A DNA stretch of 24,181 nt from Betaproteobacteria bacterium (GCA_009922405.1 RFVZ01000004.1:1-24181); one strand, 5' to 3'. Shown: positions 6,367 to 14,350, numbered from the stretch's first letter. Notes: generated by a model from the letters alone, not told the origin. Translations and numbers: made by a program.

Positions 6367-6888
6367 TTGCCCGCTACACGGTTGGACCGCCAAACATCAG
6401 ACGGGCTCGAGTGGCTACTGCGGCGCAATTGTTCGTTGTCGCCTGGCCAGTGCGGTCTCGCCTTTGGAGTGGTGGGGCTCGTGTCGGGTGGCATCGCAAC
6501 GGTGTTTGCGACGCAGGGTGCGTGGGTCGTTCTACCGTTTGCGGGAATTGAAATCCTGGCGTTGGCGATCGCATTTGTCGTATATGCGCGACACACCGGG
6601 GATTTCGAACGAATCGTTTTACACCCCGATCGATTGCTGGTCGAGGTGGTCGACGGGCGACGCAAAGCGCGCTTCGAGGCAAATCCCGCTTGGGTGCGGG
6701 TCGAGATGGGTCAGGCGGCATACGCTAGGATCCGGATCTCTGAGCGGGGCGAAACGTTTGAAGTCGGGCGTTTGTTGGCCTTTGAAGAAAGGGTCGAATT
6801 CGCTCGTGACTTGGCGCAGAATTTGAGAGTTGGGTCCGCCGCAATCGCTGCGCGGGGCAACATTGCCGAAATGCAAGGCGGGGTTTAA
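6367..6888 (+). CDS. DUF2244 integral membrane protein
   Basis: The protein matches the DUF2244 family, small membrane proteins found next to cytochrome oxidase genes in many Proteobacteria with no proven function. From the proposed start it has 173 residues. The conserved LEWLLRRNCSLSP (residues 14-26) leads into two membrane segments (about 30-50 and 52-70, the second holding AWVVLPFAGIEILALAIAF). A soluble beta-rich tail with YARHTGDFERIVL and ETFEVGRLLAFEERVEFARD follows. I choose TTG at 6367 because AGAGG (6357-6361) lies five bases upstream and the family similarity begins just after it. The only in-frame ATG (6157) would overlap the methyltransferase by 67 bases and add residues that do not look like the family. 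The gene ends two bases before coxB, suggesting coupled expression. Confidence 0.8.
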   Translation: MPATRLDRQTSDGLEWLLRRNCSLSPGQCGLAFGVVGLVSGGIATVFATQGAWVVLPFAGIEILALAIAFVVYARHTGDFERIVLHPDRLLVEVVDGRRKARFEANPAWVRVEMGQAAYARIRISERGETFEVGRLLAFEERVEFARDLAQNLRVGSAAIAARGNIAEMQGGV

Positions 6889-6890
6889 CG

Positions 6891-8081
6891 ATGGTTCAAG
6901 AGATTGGTCAGTCAGTGGGTCGTGCCTTTAAACAAGTGTGCGCAGCTGTCATTTTGTCGAGCTTGAGTGCTTGGGCGATCGCCCAAGGGGCTCAGGTCGT
7001 GGGCGACATGCCCGGTGGCCCGAAGGTGCATCAGCTCAACCTGATCGAACCGGCCACTGCGATTGCCCGGGACCAGCACTGGATCCACAATTTCGTAATG
7101 ATCATCTGTGTGGTGATCTTCGTCGCGGTGTTTGGGGTGATGTTCTTTTCCATCCTCAATCACCGGAAAAGCAAAGGTGCCAAATCCGCTAGCTTTCATG
7201 AAAGTACGGCCGTCGAGATTGCGTGGACGGTGGTTCCTTTGCTGATTGTTGTTGGGATGGCTCTGCCAGCGACTCGCATGGTGGTGGAGCAGAAAGACAC
7301 TTCGGGCGCGGACATTACCGTCAAGGCGACTGGCCAACAGTGGAAATGGGGCTACGATTACCTGAAGGGCGAAGGCGAGGGCATCAGCATGTACTCGACG
7401 CTGACGACTCCGCAGGAGCAGATCGACAACCTCGCGCCCAAGAGCCAGACCTACCTGACCGAAGTCGACGAGCCCTTGGTGGTTCCGGTGGACAAGAAAG
7501 TTCGTGTGGTGTTGACCGCTAATGATGTGATCCATGCTTTTTATGTCCCTGCGTTGGGTATCAAGCAGGATGCGGTTCCCGGTTTCGTTCGCGACACCTG
7601 GTTCCGTGCTGAAAAACCGGGAATCTATCGGGGTTACTGCGCCGAGCTTTGTGGCAAGAACCACGCCTTCATGCCGATCGTGGTTGAGGTCAAGTCGGCT
7701 GAGGACTACAAGGCCTGGGTGGATGAGCGCAAAAAAGCGATGGCCGCTTTGGCCGACGACCCCACCAAGGAATGGCAACTGGCTGAGCTGACCGCACGCG
7801 GCGAAAAGGTCTATTCCGGCAACTGTGTCGCCTGCCACCAAGCGGGCGGGACTGGCGTCCCCGGTGCGTTTCCCGCGCTGAAAGAAGACAAAGTCGTTCT
7901 CGGTCCCCAAGAAGGCCAGATCAAGGTGTTGTTGAACGGTCAGAACCAGGGCATGCCTTCCTGGAAACAACTCTCAGACGTCGAGATTGCGTCGGTCATC
8001 ACCTACACCCGCAATGCCTGGGGTAACAAGGCCGAAGACAATATCGTTCAGCCCAGCGAAGTGGCTGCGGCGCGCAAGTAA
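6891..8081 (+). CDS. coxB: Cytochrome c oxidase subunit II with fused cytochrome c domain
   Basis: A 396-residue subunit II (ctaC) that takes electrons from cytochrome c into the binuclear CuA centre. It has a signal-like N-terminus (about 1-31), two membrane helices (about 65-88 and 108-127) and a periplasmic cupredoxin domain. CuA ligands are His215 (NDVIHAFYVP) and, in GYCAELCGKNHAFMP, Cys250, Glu252, Cys254, His258 and Met261. The aromatic patch QQWKWGYDY (149-157) is the electron entry site. A class I cytochrome c domain follows, with heme motif CVACH (312-316) and a likely Met355 ligand in QGMPSW, making this a caa3-like subunit. ctaD follows after 42 bases with a GGAG ribosome-binding site. 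Confidence 0.97.
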   Translation: MVQEIGQSVGRAFKQVCAAVILSSLSAWAIAQGAQVVGDMPGGPKVHQLNLIEPATAIARDQHWIHNFVMIICVVIFVAVFGVMFFSILNHRKSKGAKSASFHESTAVEIAWTVVPLLIVVGMALPATRMVVEQKDTSGADITVKATGQQWKWGYDYLKGEGEGISMYSTLTTPQEQIDNLAPKSQTYLTEVDEPLVVPVDKKVRVVLTANDVIHAFYVPALGIKQDAVPGFVRDTWFRAEKPGIYRGYCAELCGKNHAFMPIVVEVKSAEDYKAWVDERKKAMAALADDPTKEWQLAELTARGEKVYSGNCVACHQAGGTGVPGAFPALKEDKVVLGPQEGQIKVLLNGQNQGMPSWKQLSDVEIASVITYTRNAWGNKAEDNIVQPSEVAAARK

Positions 8082-8123
8082 GCACTCAACCAGCTAGATA
8101 GCAAGTCAGTCAGGAGCCTCCTC

Positions 8124-9707
8124 ATGAGCGCAGTACTCGATCATCACGGTCACGCTGATCACGCCCACGACCATCCCCATGGTCTGCGTCGTTGGTTGTT
8201 TGCGACCAACCACAAGGACATCGGTACGCTTTACCTGTGGTTCTCGTTCGCGATGCTGATCGTGGGCGGCCTCAATGCGCTCTTGTTACGGGCCGAGCTT
8301 TTTCAGCCTGGGCTGCAGATTGTCAGGCCCGAGGTCTTCAATCAGCTGACCACGATGCACGGCCTGATCATGGTGTTCGGCGCGATTATGCCGGCCTTTG
8401 TGGGCTTTGCGAACTGGCAGATCCCGCTGATGGTGGGTGCGCCCGACATGGCGTTTGCCCGGATGAACAACTTCAGCTTCTGGTTGCTGATCCCTTCAGC
8501 GCTGTTGCTGGTGGGTAGCTACTTTGCACCAGGCGGAGCGGCCGCCGGCGGCTGGACCATGTATGCGCCGCTCTCTCTTCAGATGGGTCCGGGCTTCGAC
8601 ATGGTGATCTTCGCAGTTCACCTGCTTGGCGCGAGTTCGATCATGGGTTCGATCAACATTATCACCACGATTCTCAACATGCGCGCGCCTGGCATGACGT
8701 TGATGAAGATGCCGATGTTCGTCTGGACTTGGCTGATTACTGCCTATTTGTTGATTGCCGTGATGCCGGTTTTGGCGGGTGCGATCACGATGACCCTGAC
8801 CGATCGTCACTTCGGGACCAGCTTTTTTAATGCGGCTGGCGGCGGTGACCCGGTCATGTTCCAGCACATTTTCTGGTTCTTCGGGCACCCCGAGGTTTAC
8901 ATCATGATCCTGCCGGCTTTTGGGATTATCTCCGAAATCATTCCAACGTTTGCCCGCAAGCGTCTGTTCGGCTACCCCTCGATGGTCTATGCGACGTCGT
9001 CGATCGCCATCCTGTCGTTCATCGTGTGGGCCCACCATATGTTTACGACCGGGATGCCCTCGACCGGACAGTTGTTCTTCATGTACGCAACGATGCTGAT
9101 TGCGGTACCGACTGGTGTGAAAGTCTTCAACTGGGTCGCCACCATGTGGCGCGGTTCGATGACCTTCGAGACCCCGATGCTGTTCGCGATCGGCTTTATT
9201 TTCGTATTCACGATGGGTGGCCTGACCGGCATCATCCTGTCGGTGGCGCCGCTCGATATCCAGCTCCACGACACCTACTACGTCGTGGCGCATTTCCATT
9301 ACGTTCTGGTCGCGGGTTCGCTGTTCGCGCTCTTCGCTGGCACCTATTTCTGGTTGCCCAAGTGGACGGGCCACATGTACGACGAGGGCTTGGGTAAGTT
9401 CCATTTCTGGGCCTCGCTGATTACGTTTAACCTGACCTTCTTCCCGATGCACTTCCTGGGCCTTGCCGGAATGCCGCGTCGTTATGCCGACTACGCAATG
9501 CAGTTTGCCGACTTCAATGCGTTTGTGACGGTCTCGGCGTTTGGCTTCGGACTCAGCCAATTGATTTTCCTGTGGGCGGTTATCAAGTGCATTCGTGGCG
9601 GCAAGCCGGCGACGGCGCAGGTATGGGAAGGGGCCCACGGTCTGGAGTGGACCGTCCCTAGCCCAGCACCGTTCCATACCTTTGAGACCCCGCCGACCGT
9701 CAAGTGA
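8124..9707 (+). CDS. ctaD: Cytochrome c oxidase subunit I (aa3/caa3-type)
   Basis: The 527-residue catalytic subunit (coxA) reduces oxygen to water and pumps protons. It carries twelve expected helices and all metal ligands. His79 (TMHGLIMVFGAIMP) and His392 bind heme a, and His390 (VAHFHYVL) binds heme a3. His255 with cross-linked Tyr259 (GHPEVYIMILP), His304 and His305 (WAHHMFTTG) bind CuB. Glu257 in the same GHPEV motif marks an A1-type oxidase with D and K proton channels. The N-terminus is His-rich, eight histidines within residues 7-19, before the conserved RRWLFATNHKDIGTLYL. This could bind metal, though such tails are common in betaproteobacterial homologues. GGAG lies eight bases before the ATG. 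Confidence 0.98.
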   Translation: MSAVLDHHGHADHAHDHPHGLRRWLFATNHKDIGTLYLWFSFAMLIVGGLNALLLRAELFQPGLQIVRPEVFNQLTTMHGLIMVFGAIMPAFVGFANWQIPLMVGAPDMAFARMNNFSFWLLIPSALLLVGSYFAPGGAAAGGWTMYAPLSLQMGPGFDMVIFAVHLLGASSIMGSINIITTILNMRAPGMTLMKMPMFVWTWLITAYLLIAVMPVLAGAITMTLTDRHFGTSFFNAAGGGDPVMFQHIFWFFGHPEVYIMILPAFGIISEIIPTFARKRLFGYPSMVYATSSIAILSFIVWAHHMFTTGMPSTGQLFFMYATMLIAVPTGVKVFNWVATMWRGSMTFETPMLFAIGFIFVFTMGGLTGIILSVAPLDIQLHDTYYVVAHFHYVLVAGSLFALFAGTYFWLPKWTGHMYDEGLGKFHFWASLITFNLTFFPMHFLGLAGMPRRYADYAMQFADFNAFVTVSAFGFGLSQLIFLWAVIKCIRGGKPATAQVWEGAHGLEWTVPSPAPFHTFETPPTVK

Positions 9708-9714
9708 TCTAACG

Positions 9715-9819
9715 ATGGCGAGCGTGACCCCGAGAAATCTCCGCACGGCGGTTATCCTCCTCTCGGTCGCGCTCGTGTTTTTTGCTGGCGTTATCGTCAA
9801 TCACTGGCTGTTTGGCTAA
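9715..9819 (+). CDS. Cytochrome oxidase small assembly protein (34 residues)
   Basis: A 34-residue ORF opens at ATG 9715, eight bases after ctaD, and stops at TAA 9817-9819. It encodes a short basic N-terminus (VTPRNLRT) and one membrane helix (TAVILLSVALVFFAGVIVNH), ending WLFG. Position, size and sequence fit the small protein found between subunit I and ctaG in many betaproteobacteria and annotated as cytochrome oxidase small assembly protein. The role is presumed from context, possibly helping Cox11 or subunit I maturation. It is short enough to be lost in automatic annotation. The reading frame is also open upstream inside ctaD, but that part is only an out-of-frame shadow. Confidence 0.78.
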   Translation: MASVTPRNLRTAVILLSVALVFFAGVIVNHWLFG

Positions 9820-9830
9820 GTTTGGTTAAG
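9811..9830. repeat. Two 10-base tandem repeats before ctaG
   Basis: TTTGGCTAAG (9811-9820) and TTTGGTTAAG (9821-9830) differ at one base. They cover the stop of the 34-residue gene and end 14 bases before the ctaG start. The TAAG end of the second unit could serve as a poor ribosome-binding site. The period and the CTAAG/TTAAG core resemble the block before gpsA. Confidence 0.45.
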
Positions 9831-9844
9831 GCGGCTGGTTACCT

Positions 9845-10411
9845 GTGAACCCCCTGTTTCAGCCCACTCTCGCAGTACTCAATGCTCGAATGCTCGGCAA
9901 GCTGGCGGTGATCGCTTGCACGATGTTCGGGTTTGGGTTCGCGATGATTCCGATCTATCGATCGATCTGTGAAGTCACGGGCATCAATTCTCTGACCCAG
10001 GTGGATCAGGACGCCAAGCGGTTTGCTGACAACACTCAGGTCGACATGACACGGGTTATCAGCGTCGAGTTCGATGCGAATGCCCGTGGTCCCTGGCAGT
10101 TGCGCCCGCGCACTGGCTCGGTCAATGCTCACCCGGGCGAACTCGTTACAGTCGAATACGAATTAGTTAACACGCTCGATCGGGAGGTGCAGGGCCAGGC
10201 GATCCCGAGCTACGCGCCGCAAGCGGCGGCTCAATGGTTGCGTAAACTCGAGTGCTTCTGTTTCAAACAACAAAGCCTCGGCCCAAACGAGCGCAGACTT
10301 TTTCCGGTGGTCTTCGTGCTTGACCCGAAGATGCCGGTCGAAGTCGGGACGATTACTTTGTCCTATACCTTTTTTGAGGTCGGACAGCCGGTGCCGGCTG
10401 CTCCGATCTAG
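9845..10411 (+). CDS. ctaG: Cytochrome c oxidase assembly protein CtaG (Cox11)
   Basis: The 188-residue copper chaperone delivers Cu to the CuB site of subunit I. One N-terminal membrane helix (about 17-38, LGKLAVIACTMFGFGFAMIP) is followed by IYRSICEVTGIN (Cys42 conserved) and a periplasmic immunoglobulin-like domain. The copper-binding pair is Cys137/Cys139 in ECFCFKQQSLGPNE, and the DPKMPVEVGTITLSYTFFE strand region is typical. The start is GTG at 9845, because the next in-frame ATG (residue 16) would trim the residues before the helix. It lies between subunit I and subunit III genes, as in other betaproteobacteria. Confidence 0.95.
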   Translation: MNPLFQPTLAVLNARMLGKLAVIACTMFGFGFAMIPIYRSICEVTGINSLTQVDQDAKRFADNTQVDMTRVISVEFDANARGPWQLRPRTGSVNAHPGELVTVEYELVNTLDREVQGQAIPSYAPQAAAQWLRKLECFCFKQQSLGPNERRLFPVVFVLDPKMPVEVGTITLSYTFFEVGQPVPAAPI

Positions 10412-10427
10412 AGCCGACACGCGTCGA

Positions 10428-10670
10428 ATGTTGCCAATCCAATCCCAGCCAGCTGAGCCCCCCGCAGTCATCGAGGAGCCTCAACGTCGAGCTTCTGTGA
10501 TTGAGACGGTGCGGGTGGTGGCGTGGTCGTTTATCGGGATTCGTCGCCGGGCGGATCATGACCGCGATGCGGTTCACCTGCACCCCCTGGGGGTAATTGG
10601 CGTTGGTATTGGTATGGCCGCTGTTTTTGTGCTCACATTGGTCGCTATCGTGCGTACCATTGCGGGCTGA
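10428..10670 (+). CDS. DUF2970 small membrane protein
   Basis: An 80-residue protein of the DUF2970 family, typically found in oxidase clusters of Beta- and some Gammaproteobacteria, function unknown. The conserved core is ETVRVVAWSFIGIRRR (26-41) followed by a single membrane helix (about 54-77, GVIGVGIGMAAVFVLTLVAIV). The N-terminus is a Pro/Glu-rich tail. It starts at ATG 10428, 16 bases after the ctaG stop, and ends 48 bases before ctaE. I see no catalytic motif. The family similarity is recognised from the V-x-W-S-F-x-G-I-R-R segment and position. Confidence 0.8.
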   Translation: MLPIQSQPAEPPAVIEEPQRRASVIETVRVVAWSFIGIRRRADHDRDAVHLHPLGVIGVGIGMAAVFVLTLVAIVRTIAG

Positions 10671-10718
10671 TCCTTTATTCATTTTTTATTGAATCCCGCC
10701 AGTCTTGGGGAACACATC

Positions 10719-11588
10719 ATGAGCGCAAGCGCACACGCACCCGATTCACATCATTATTTTGTCCCGCAGCCGTCCAAGTGGCCGCTCGTAGGATCCGTCG
10801 CGATGGTGTTGTTTGGTTATGGTGCCGCCGGCACGGTTAACGGCACGGCTTATGGGCCTTACGTCCTGAGCACCGGATTTGCCGTATTGATTTACATGAT
10901 GTATGGCTGGTTCCATCAGGTTTCGATCGAGTCCGAGACTGGGCAATACGGCAAGAACGTCGACATCTCGTTCCGTTGGTCGATGGGCTGGTTTATTTTT
11001 TCCGAGGTCATGTTTTTCGCCGGGTTTTTTGGCGCGCTCTTTTATGCCCGCGCAATTACTTTGCCTTGGCTGAGTGATCTTGATCATCGGGCCGTCTTGT
11101 GGCCGGATTTTGCGGGTAACTGGCCGAACAGCGGTCCCGCTGGCACCATCGAATCGTTCCAGACGATGGGTCCCTGGCCAATTCCCACGATTAACACCGC
11201 TTTGCTGCTGACCTCGGGCGTCACCCTGACCATCGCCCACCACGCACTCAAGGAAGGCAATCGTGGGTTGGTGAAGTTGTGGCTCGCGGCGACGGTCATC
11301 CTGGGGGCTGTGTTTGTTGGCTTCCAGGCTTACGAGTACTCCCATGCCTACGCCGAGCTGAACCTTAAACTGACGTCCGGTATTTACGGTTCGACGTTTT
11401 TCATGCTCACTGGCTTTCACGGCTTTCACGTCTGCGTTGGCGCAATCATGTTGGCGGTCGTATGGTTCCGCTTGATGGCTGGGCATTTCACGGCTGAGCA
11501 TCATTTCGCCTTTGAAGCGGCGGCATGGTACTGGCACTTTGTCGACGTCGTCTGGCTTGGCCTGTACCTGATCGTTTATTGGATGTAA
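10719..11588 (+). CDS. ctaE: Cytochrome c oxidase subunit III
   Basis: The 289-residue subunit III (coxC) is a seven-helix core subunit that stabilises the oxidase and supports oxygen and proton uptake by subunit I. Typical segments are HHYFVPQPSKWPL at the N-terminus, FRWSMGWFIFSEVMFFAGFF (89-108), TSGVTLTIAHHAL, FQAYEY and TGFHGFHVCVGAIML near the end, closing with YWHFVDVVWLGLYLIVYWM. The ATG at 10719 is chosen because TTGGGGA (10705-10711) is a good ribosome-binding site in front of it. An in-frame TTG at 10689 would add ten residues without similarity. A strong hairpin lies ten bases after the stop. Confidence 0.97.
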   Translation: MSASAHAPDSHHYFVPQPSKWPLVGSVAMVLFGYGAAGTVNGTAYGPYVLSTGFAVLIYMMYGWFHQVSIESETGQYGKNVDISFRWSMGWFIFSEVMFFAGFFGALFYARAITLPWLSDLDHRAVLWPDFAGNWPNSGPAGTIESFQTMGPWPIPTINTALLLTSGVTLTIAHHALKEGNRGLVKLWLAATVILGAVFVGFQAYEYSHAYAELNLKLTSGIYGSTFFMLTGFHGFHVCVGAIMLAVVWFRLMAGHFTAEHHFAFEAAAWYWHFVDVVWLGLYLIVYWM

Positions 11589-11597
11589 GCGTTTGGA

Positions 11598-11621
11598 ATC
11601 AGGGGCTTTCGAGCCCCTGAT
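11598..11621. terminator. Strong hairpin between ctaE and DUF2909
   Basis: A perfect 10-base stem, ATCAGGGGCT (11598-11607) and AGCCCCTGAT (11612-11621), encloses a TTCG tetraloop. It begins ten bases after the ctaE stop, between convergent ctaE and the DUF2909 gene, so it could stop transcription from both sides. No T-tract follows on either strand. Confidence 0.65.
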
Positions 11622-11688
11622 CGCACCCTACGGCGTGTCGCGATCGGGCACGACCGCGAATGCCCCAAGTGATCCTGGCCCGTCGAAG

Positions 11689-11895
11689 CTACTGGATTGG
11701 GACGCCCGTGCTCTGGATCCAGCCCATCCAGTGCGAAAAAAGAAGTGTCAAGAACAGCAGGACCGATAGACCAATCCTCAGGGCAAGTGCGCGCACCACA
11801 TTACGGGTTTGGCCCCGATCGCGAATTAGAAACACCATGGCGGAAGCAAGGCTGCCGATGATGAGCAGGAATGCGATGACGAGGACCCACTTCAA
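11689..11895 (-). CDS. DUF2909 twin-transmembrane protein
   Basis: A 68-residue protein with two membrane helices: residues 3-23 (WVLVIAFLLIIGSLASAMVFL) and about 39-57 (ALRIGLSVLLFLTLLFSH). A short cytoplasmic loop with RDRGQTRNVVRAL links them, and the end is GWIQSTGVP. This layout matches DUF2909, a family encoded beside SURF1 and subunit III genes in Beta- and Gammaproteobacteria, function unknown. It is the only minus-strand gene inside the oxidase cluster. It is convergent with ctaE and divergent from SURF1 across 72 bases. Confidence 0.78.
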   Translation of the reverse strand: MKWVLVIAFLLIIGSLASAMVFLIRDRGQTRNVVRALALRIGLSVLLFLTLLFSHWMGWIQSTGVPIQ

Positions 11896-11967
11896 AATGC
11901 ACTCCAGCGACAGAGCGGCTGCGCGGATGCGCGCCCAATCGACGATTCTATCTGGGGTTGAGGTCGG

Positions 11968-12732
11968 GTGAGCACTGCGTCACAGGCGCAGTGGCGTCAG
12001 TGGGTCGGCGCCTCGGCAACGCTGCTTGTGGTCGTCGCCGGGCTCTCGCTCGGCGACTGGCAAGTGCGCCGTGCGGCCGAAAAGCGCGCTGCGCAGCAGG
12101 TGCGTGATTCCGCGGGCGCATCCGCCCCGATGGCAGTGCCGGCTGCGATTTTGCCGCTGGCAGAGCTGGAGGGCCGGCGGGTCACGGTCACCGGACGTAT
12201 GCTGATGGAGCGCTCTATTTTTATTGATAACCGGTCCCATCAAGGGGTCGCTGGGATGCATGTCGTGACCCCGGTCGAATTGGCCCCCGGGGGGGCTGCG
12301 ATCCTCGTGCTTCGCGGTTGGGTCGCCAGTGATCCCGCCAATCGAAGTCAATTGCCGGTGTTGCGCGGGCTTGCCGATACCGTGCAAATTGAAGGCTTGG
12401 CCCAGCGAGAAATAGGTCGAGGGTTGGAACTCCCACGCTTGTTCTCTGCCGAACAAACGCCTGATCCTAATCAGCGGCTCTGGGTCAATGTCGACGTGGA
12501 TCATTACGCAAAGTGGTCGGGTCTGAATCTGCAGCCGGTAATCGTCCGCCAAACTTCTGCCCTAGAGGATGGCTTGGTACGGGCCTGGCCTAAGCCCGGC
12601 GATGATGTGGTCAAACATGAGGGTTATGCCACGCAGTGGTACGGTCTCTCGCTTGCCGCTGCACTTCTGTGGCTTTGGTCCACCTTTAAATCGCGGCGCG
12701 CCACGCGCCGCGGGGAGGGCACGTCCCAATGA
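11968..12732 (+). CDS. SURF1 family cytochrome oxidase assembly protein
   Basis: The 254-residue protein has the SURF1 plan. An N-terminal membrane helix (about 14-28) is followed at once by the conserved GDWQVRRAAEKRA. A periplasmic domain with VTVTGRMLMERSIFIDNR and VLRGWV comes next, and a second helix near the C-terminus (YATQWYGLSLAAALLWLWST). SURF1 assists insertion or holding of heme a for subunit I. The start is GTG at 11968, the earliest codon that keeps the conserved N-terminus. The stop overlaps the following ATG by four bases (ATGA), so the next gene is probably translationally coupled. Confidence 0.93.
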   Translation: MSTASQAQWRQWVGASATLLVVVAGLSLGDWQVRRAAEKRAAQQVRDSAGASAPMAVPAAILPLAELEGRRVTVTGRMLMERSIFIDNRSHQGVAGMHVVTPVELAPGGAAILVLRGWVASDPANRSQLPVLRGLADTVQIEGLAQREIGRGLELPRLFSAEQTPDPNQRLWVNVDVDHYAKWSGLNLQPVIVRQTSALEDGLVRAWPKPGDDVVKHEGYATQWYGLSLAAALLWLWSTFKSRRATRRGEGTSQ

Positions 12733-13301
12733 CTGCTGAGCGTTCTAAATCTCAGTGGATGATGTGGCTGGTCCTCGCGGTCTGCGCGGCCCCTGTTATC
12801 GCCTCGTACGCGCTCTATTTTTGGGTGCGGCCTGATGGTCGGACCAATTACGGGGAGCTCATCGAGCCGCAACGCGAATTACCCGCCATTACATTGAAAT
12901 CACTGGAGGGGGTACCCGCCGAATGGACTCAGTGGCGGGGCCGCTGGATCTTGCTAACCACTGCACCGGGGGAATGCGCCGCCGATTGTGTCCAGCGGCT
13001 CTATGTGATGCGGCAGGTCAGGCTGACGACCGGTAAAGATCAGGACCGGATCGAACGGGTCTGGTTACTGACCAACGATCAAGTGCCCGACCCCGGCCTG
13101 ATCGGCCTGCATAGTGGGTTACACGTGGTACGTCCGCAAACGGCTGGTGTTGATCTTCGGCTGACCGATTCGTTACAGCCTGGCCACATTTTCGTGGTTG
13201 ATCCACTGGGTCACGTGATGATGCGGTTTCCTGTGGACGTCGATCCGAACCGGATGAAGAAAGATATCGCCCGCCTTTTGCGCGCCAGTCGGGTGGGCTG
13301 A
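12729..13301 (+). CDS. Sco-related thioredoxin-fold membrane protein
   Basis: A 190-residue protein with one N-terminal membrane helix (about 11-32) and a periplasmic thioredoxin-like domain. The Sco signature is degenerate but complete in metal ligands. CAADC supplies Cys83 and Cys87 with the CX3C spacing of Sco, and PGHIFVVDPLGHVMMRF supplies His153, aligned with the DHTA histidine of true Sco proteins. The prolines of the usual CPxxCP motif are absent. Similar proteins sit between SURF1 and ctaA in betaproteobacteria and are often called hypothetical or oxidase-associated. A role in CuA assembly or thiol reduction is inferred. It overlaps SURF1 by four bases, and ctaA begins 29 bases downstream. 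Confidence 0.8.
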   Translation: MTAERSKSQWMMWLVLAVCAAPVIASYALYFWVRPDGRTNYGELIEPQRELPAITLKSLEGVPAEWTQWRGRWILLTTAPGECAADCVQRLYVMRQVRLTTGKDQDRIERVWLLTNDQVPDPGLIGLHSGLHVVRPQTAGVDLRLTDSLQPGHIFVVDPLGHVMMRFPVDVDPNRMKKDIARLLRASRVG

Positions 13302-13330
13302 ACGACGATGCGGTTAACTGGGATTCGAAG

Positions 13331-14350
13331 ATGTATCGGAAGTTGATCTTGCTCGCCGTCGTGGTGACGCTCTTTCTGATCCCGTTCGGTGCCTGGGTCC
13401 GCCTGACGGACGCCGGATTGGGTTGCCCAGACTGGCCGGGGTGCTATGGCAAGCTCACGCCGAATCACGCCATCGACGCAATCAGTCGGGCGGTCGATGT
13501 GCAGGGGGGCGAACATGGGCCGGTTTCATTGGGCAAGGCTTGGCGCGAAATGGCACATCGCTATGTCGCCTCCGCGTTGGGTTTTTTGATCCTCATCATC
13601 GCGGCATTGGCAGTCGCCCGGCGTGAGGCGCTTAAGCAAAGCCCTGTGCTGGCTCTGGTGATTGTCGGCGTCGTGATCGTGCAGGGCATGTTCGGTAAGT
13701 GGACCGTCACCTTGTTGCTCAAACCCGCCATCGTGACCGGTCATTTAATTGGCGGCATGACGGTACTGGCTCTTCTGACCTGGCTTGCGCTGCGCCAATT
13801 TGGGTGGCAGACGGGGGCGCAAACCCGCTCTTGGCTGAGTCCGGTTGATCCCGAGCCTCTGGCGGGTCTCTTACCCTACGCGCGGATCGGGTTGGTTCTG
13901 CTGGCGGTCCAGATTGTTCTTGGCGGATGGGTGAGTACGAACTATGCGGCGCTGGCCTGTACGGACCTGCCGACCTGCCAGGGCAGTTGGTGGCCGGCCA
14001 TGAAAATGTCCGAAGGCTTCCATATCGCCCGCGAACTCGGCAAAACGGCGACTGGCGAGGGCTTATCGCTTCAGGCCTTAACGGCGATTCACTGGGTCCA
14101 TCGACTGGGCGCTGGGGTGATCACCGTCTGGATTGCCGGGCTGGCTTTGGCCACTGCGCGGGTCGGGGCGCCGCGTCTGGGTCTTGCGCTTGCAGCGGGC
14201 TTGGGTCTGCAGGTGGTGCTTGGACTCTCGAACGTTTGGTTCAGTTTGCCCCTCCCCGTTGCCGTCGCACACAACGCGAGTGCGGCGCTGCTTCTCGTAG
14301 GAGTCGTGGTGCTAAACTTTCGCGCTAACCTCGCTGCGCGGATCCAATGA
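13331..14350 (+). CDS. ctaA: Heme A synthase (COX15/CtaA)
   Basis: The 339-residue membrane enzyme oxidises the C8 methyl of heme O to the formyl group of heme A. Eight helices in two repeats are expected. The four heme ligands are present: His76 (EMAHRYVAS), His138 (VTGHLIGGM), His257 (WVHRLGAG) and His314 (VAHNASAALLL). Two periplasmic cysteine pairs are seen, Cys32/Cys38 (GLGCPDWPGCYG) and Cys210/Cys216 (LACTDLPTCQG). The N-terminal helix ends in FGAWVRLTDAG, a family signature. The stop overlaps ctaB by four bases (ATGA), so the two heme-modifying enzymes are coupled. Confidence 0.96.
   Translation: MYRKLILLAVVVTLFLIPFGAWVRLTDAGLGCPDWPGCYGKLTPNHAIDAISRAVDVQGGEHGPVSLGKAWREMAHRYVASALGFLILIIAALAVARREALKQSPVLALVIVGVVIVQGMFGKWTVTLLLKPAIVTGHLIGGMTVLALLTWLALRQFGWQTGAQTRSWLSPVDPEPLAGLLPYARIGLVLLAVQIVLGGWVSTNYAALACTDLPTCQGSWWPAMKMSEGFHIARELGKTATGEGLSLQALTAIHWVHRLGAGVITVWIAGLALATARVGAPRLGLALAAGLGLQVVLGLSNVWFSLPLPVAVAHNASAALLLVGVVVLNFRANLAARIQ

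Noticed and set aside
6912..7970. 352-codon open frame on the minus strand
   Set aside because: Antisense to coxB, whose CuA and heme motifs prove the plus strand is coding. No recognisable domain.
8112..8122. AGGAG-C-CTCCT palindrome containing the ctaD ribosome-binding site
   Set aside because: With only one central base it cannot form a stable hairpin. It is most likely just a good ribosome-binding site.
8496..9800. 434-codon open frame on the minus strand
   Set aside because: It lies antisense to ctaD, is rich in Arg, His and Gln from reversed codons, and shows no family pattern. It is a shadow of the GC-rich subunit I gene.
10746..11537. 263-codon open frame on the minus strand
   Set aside because: Antisense to ctaE, with low-complexity composition and no motif.
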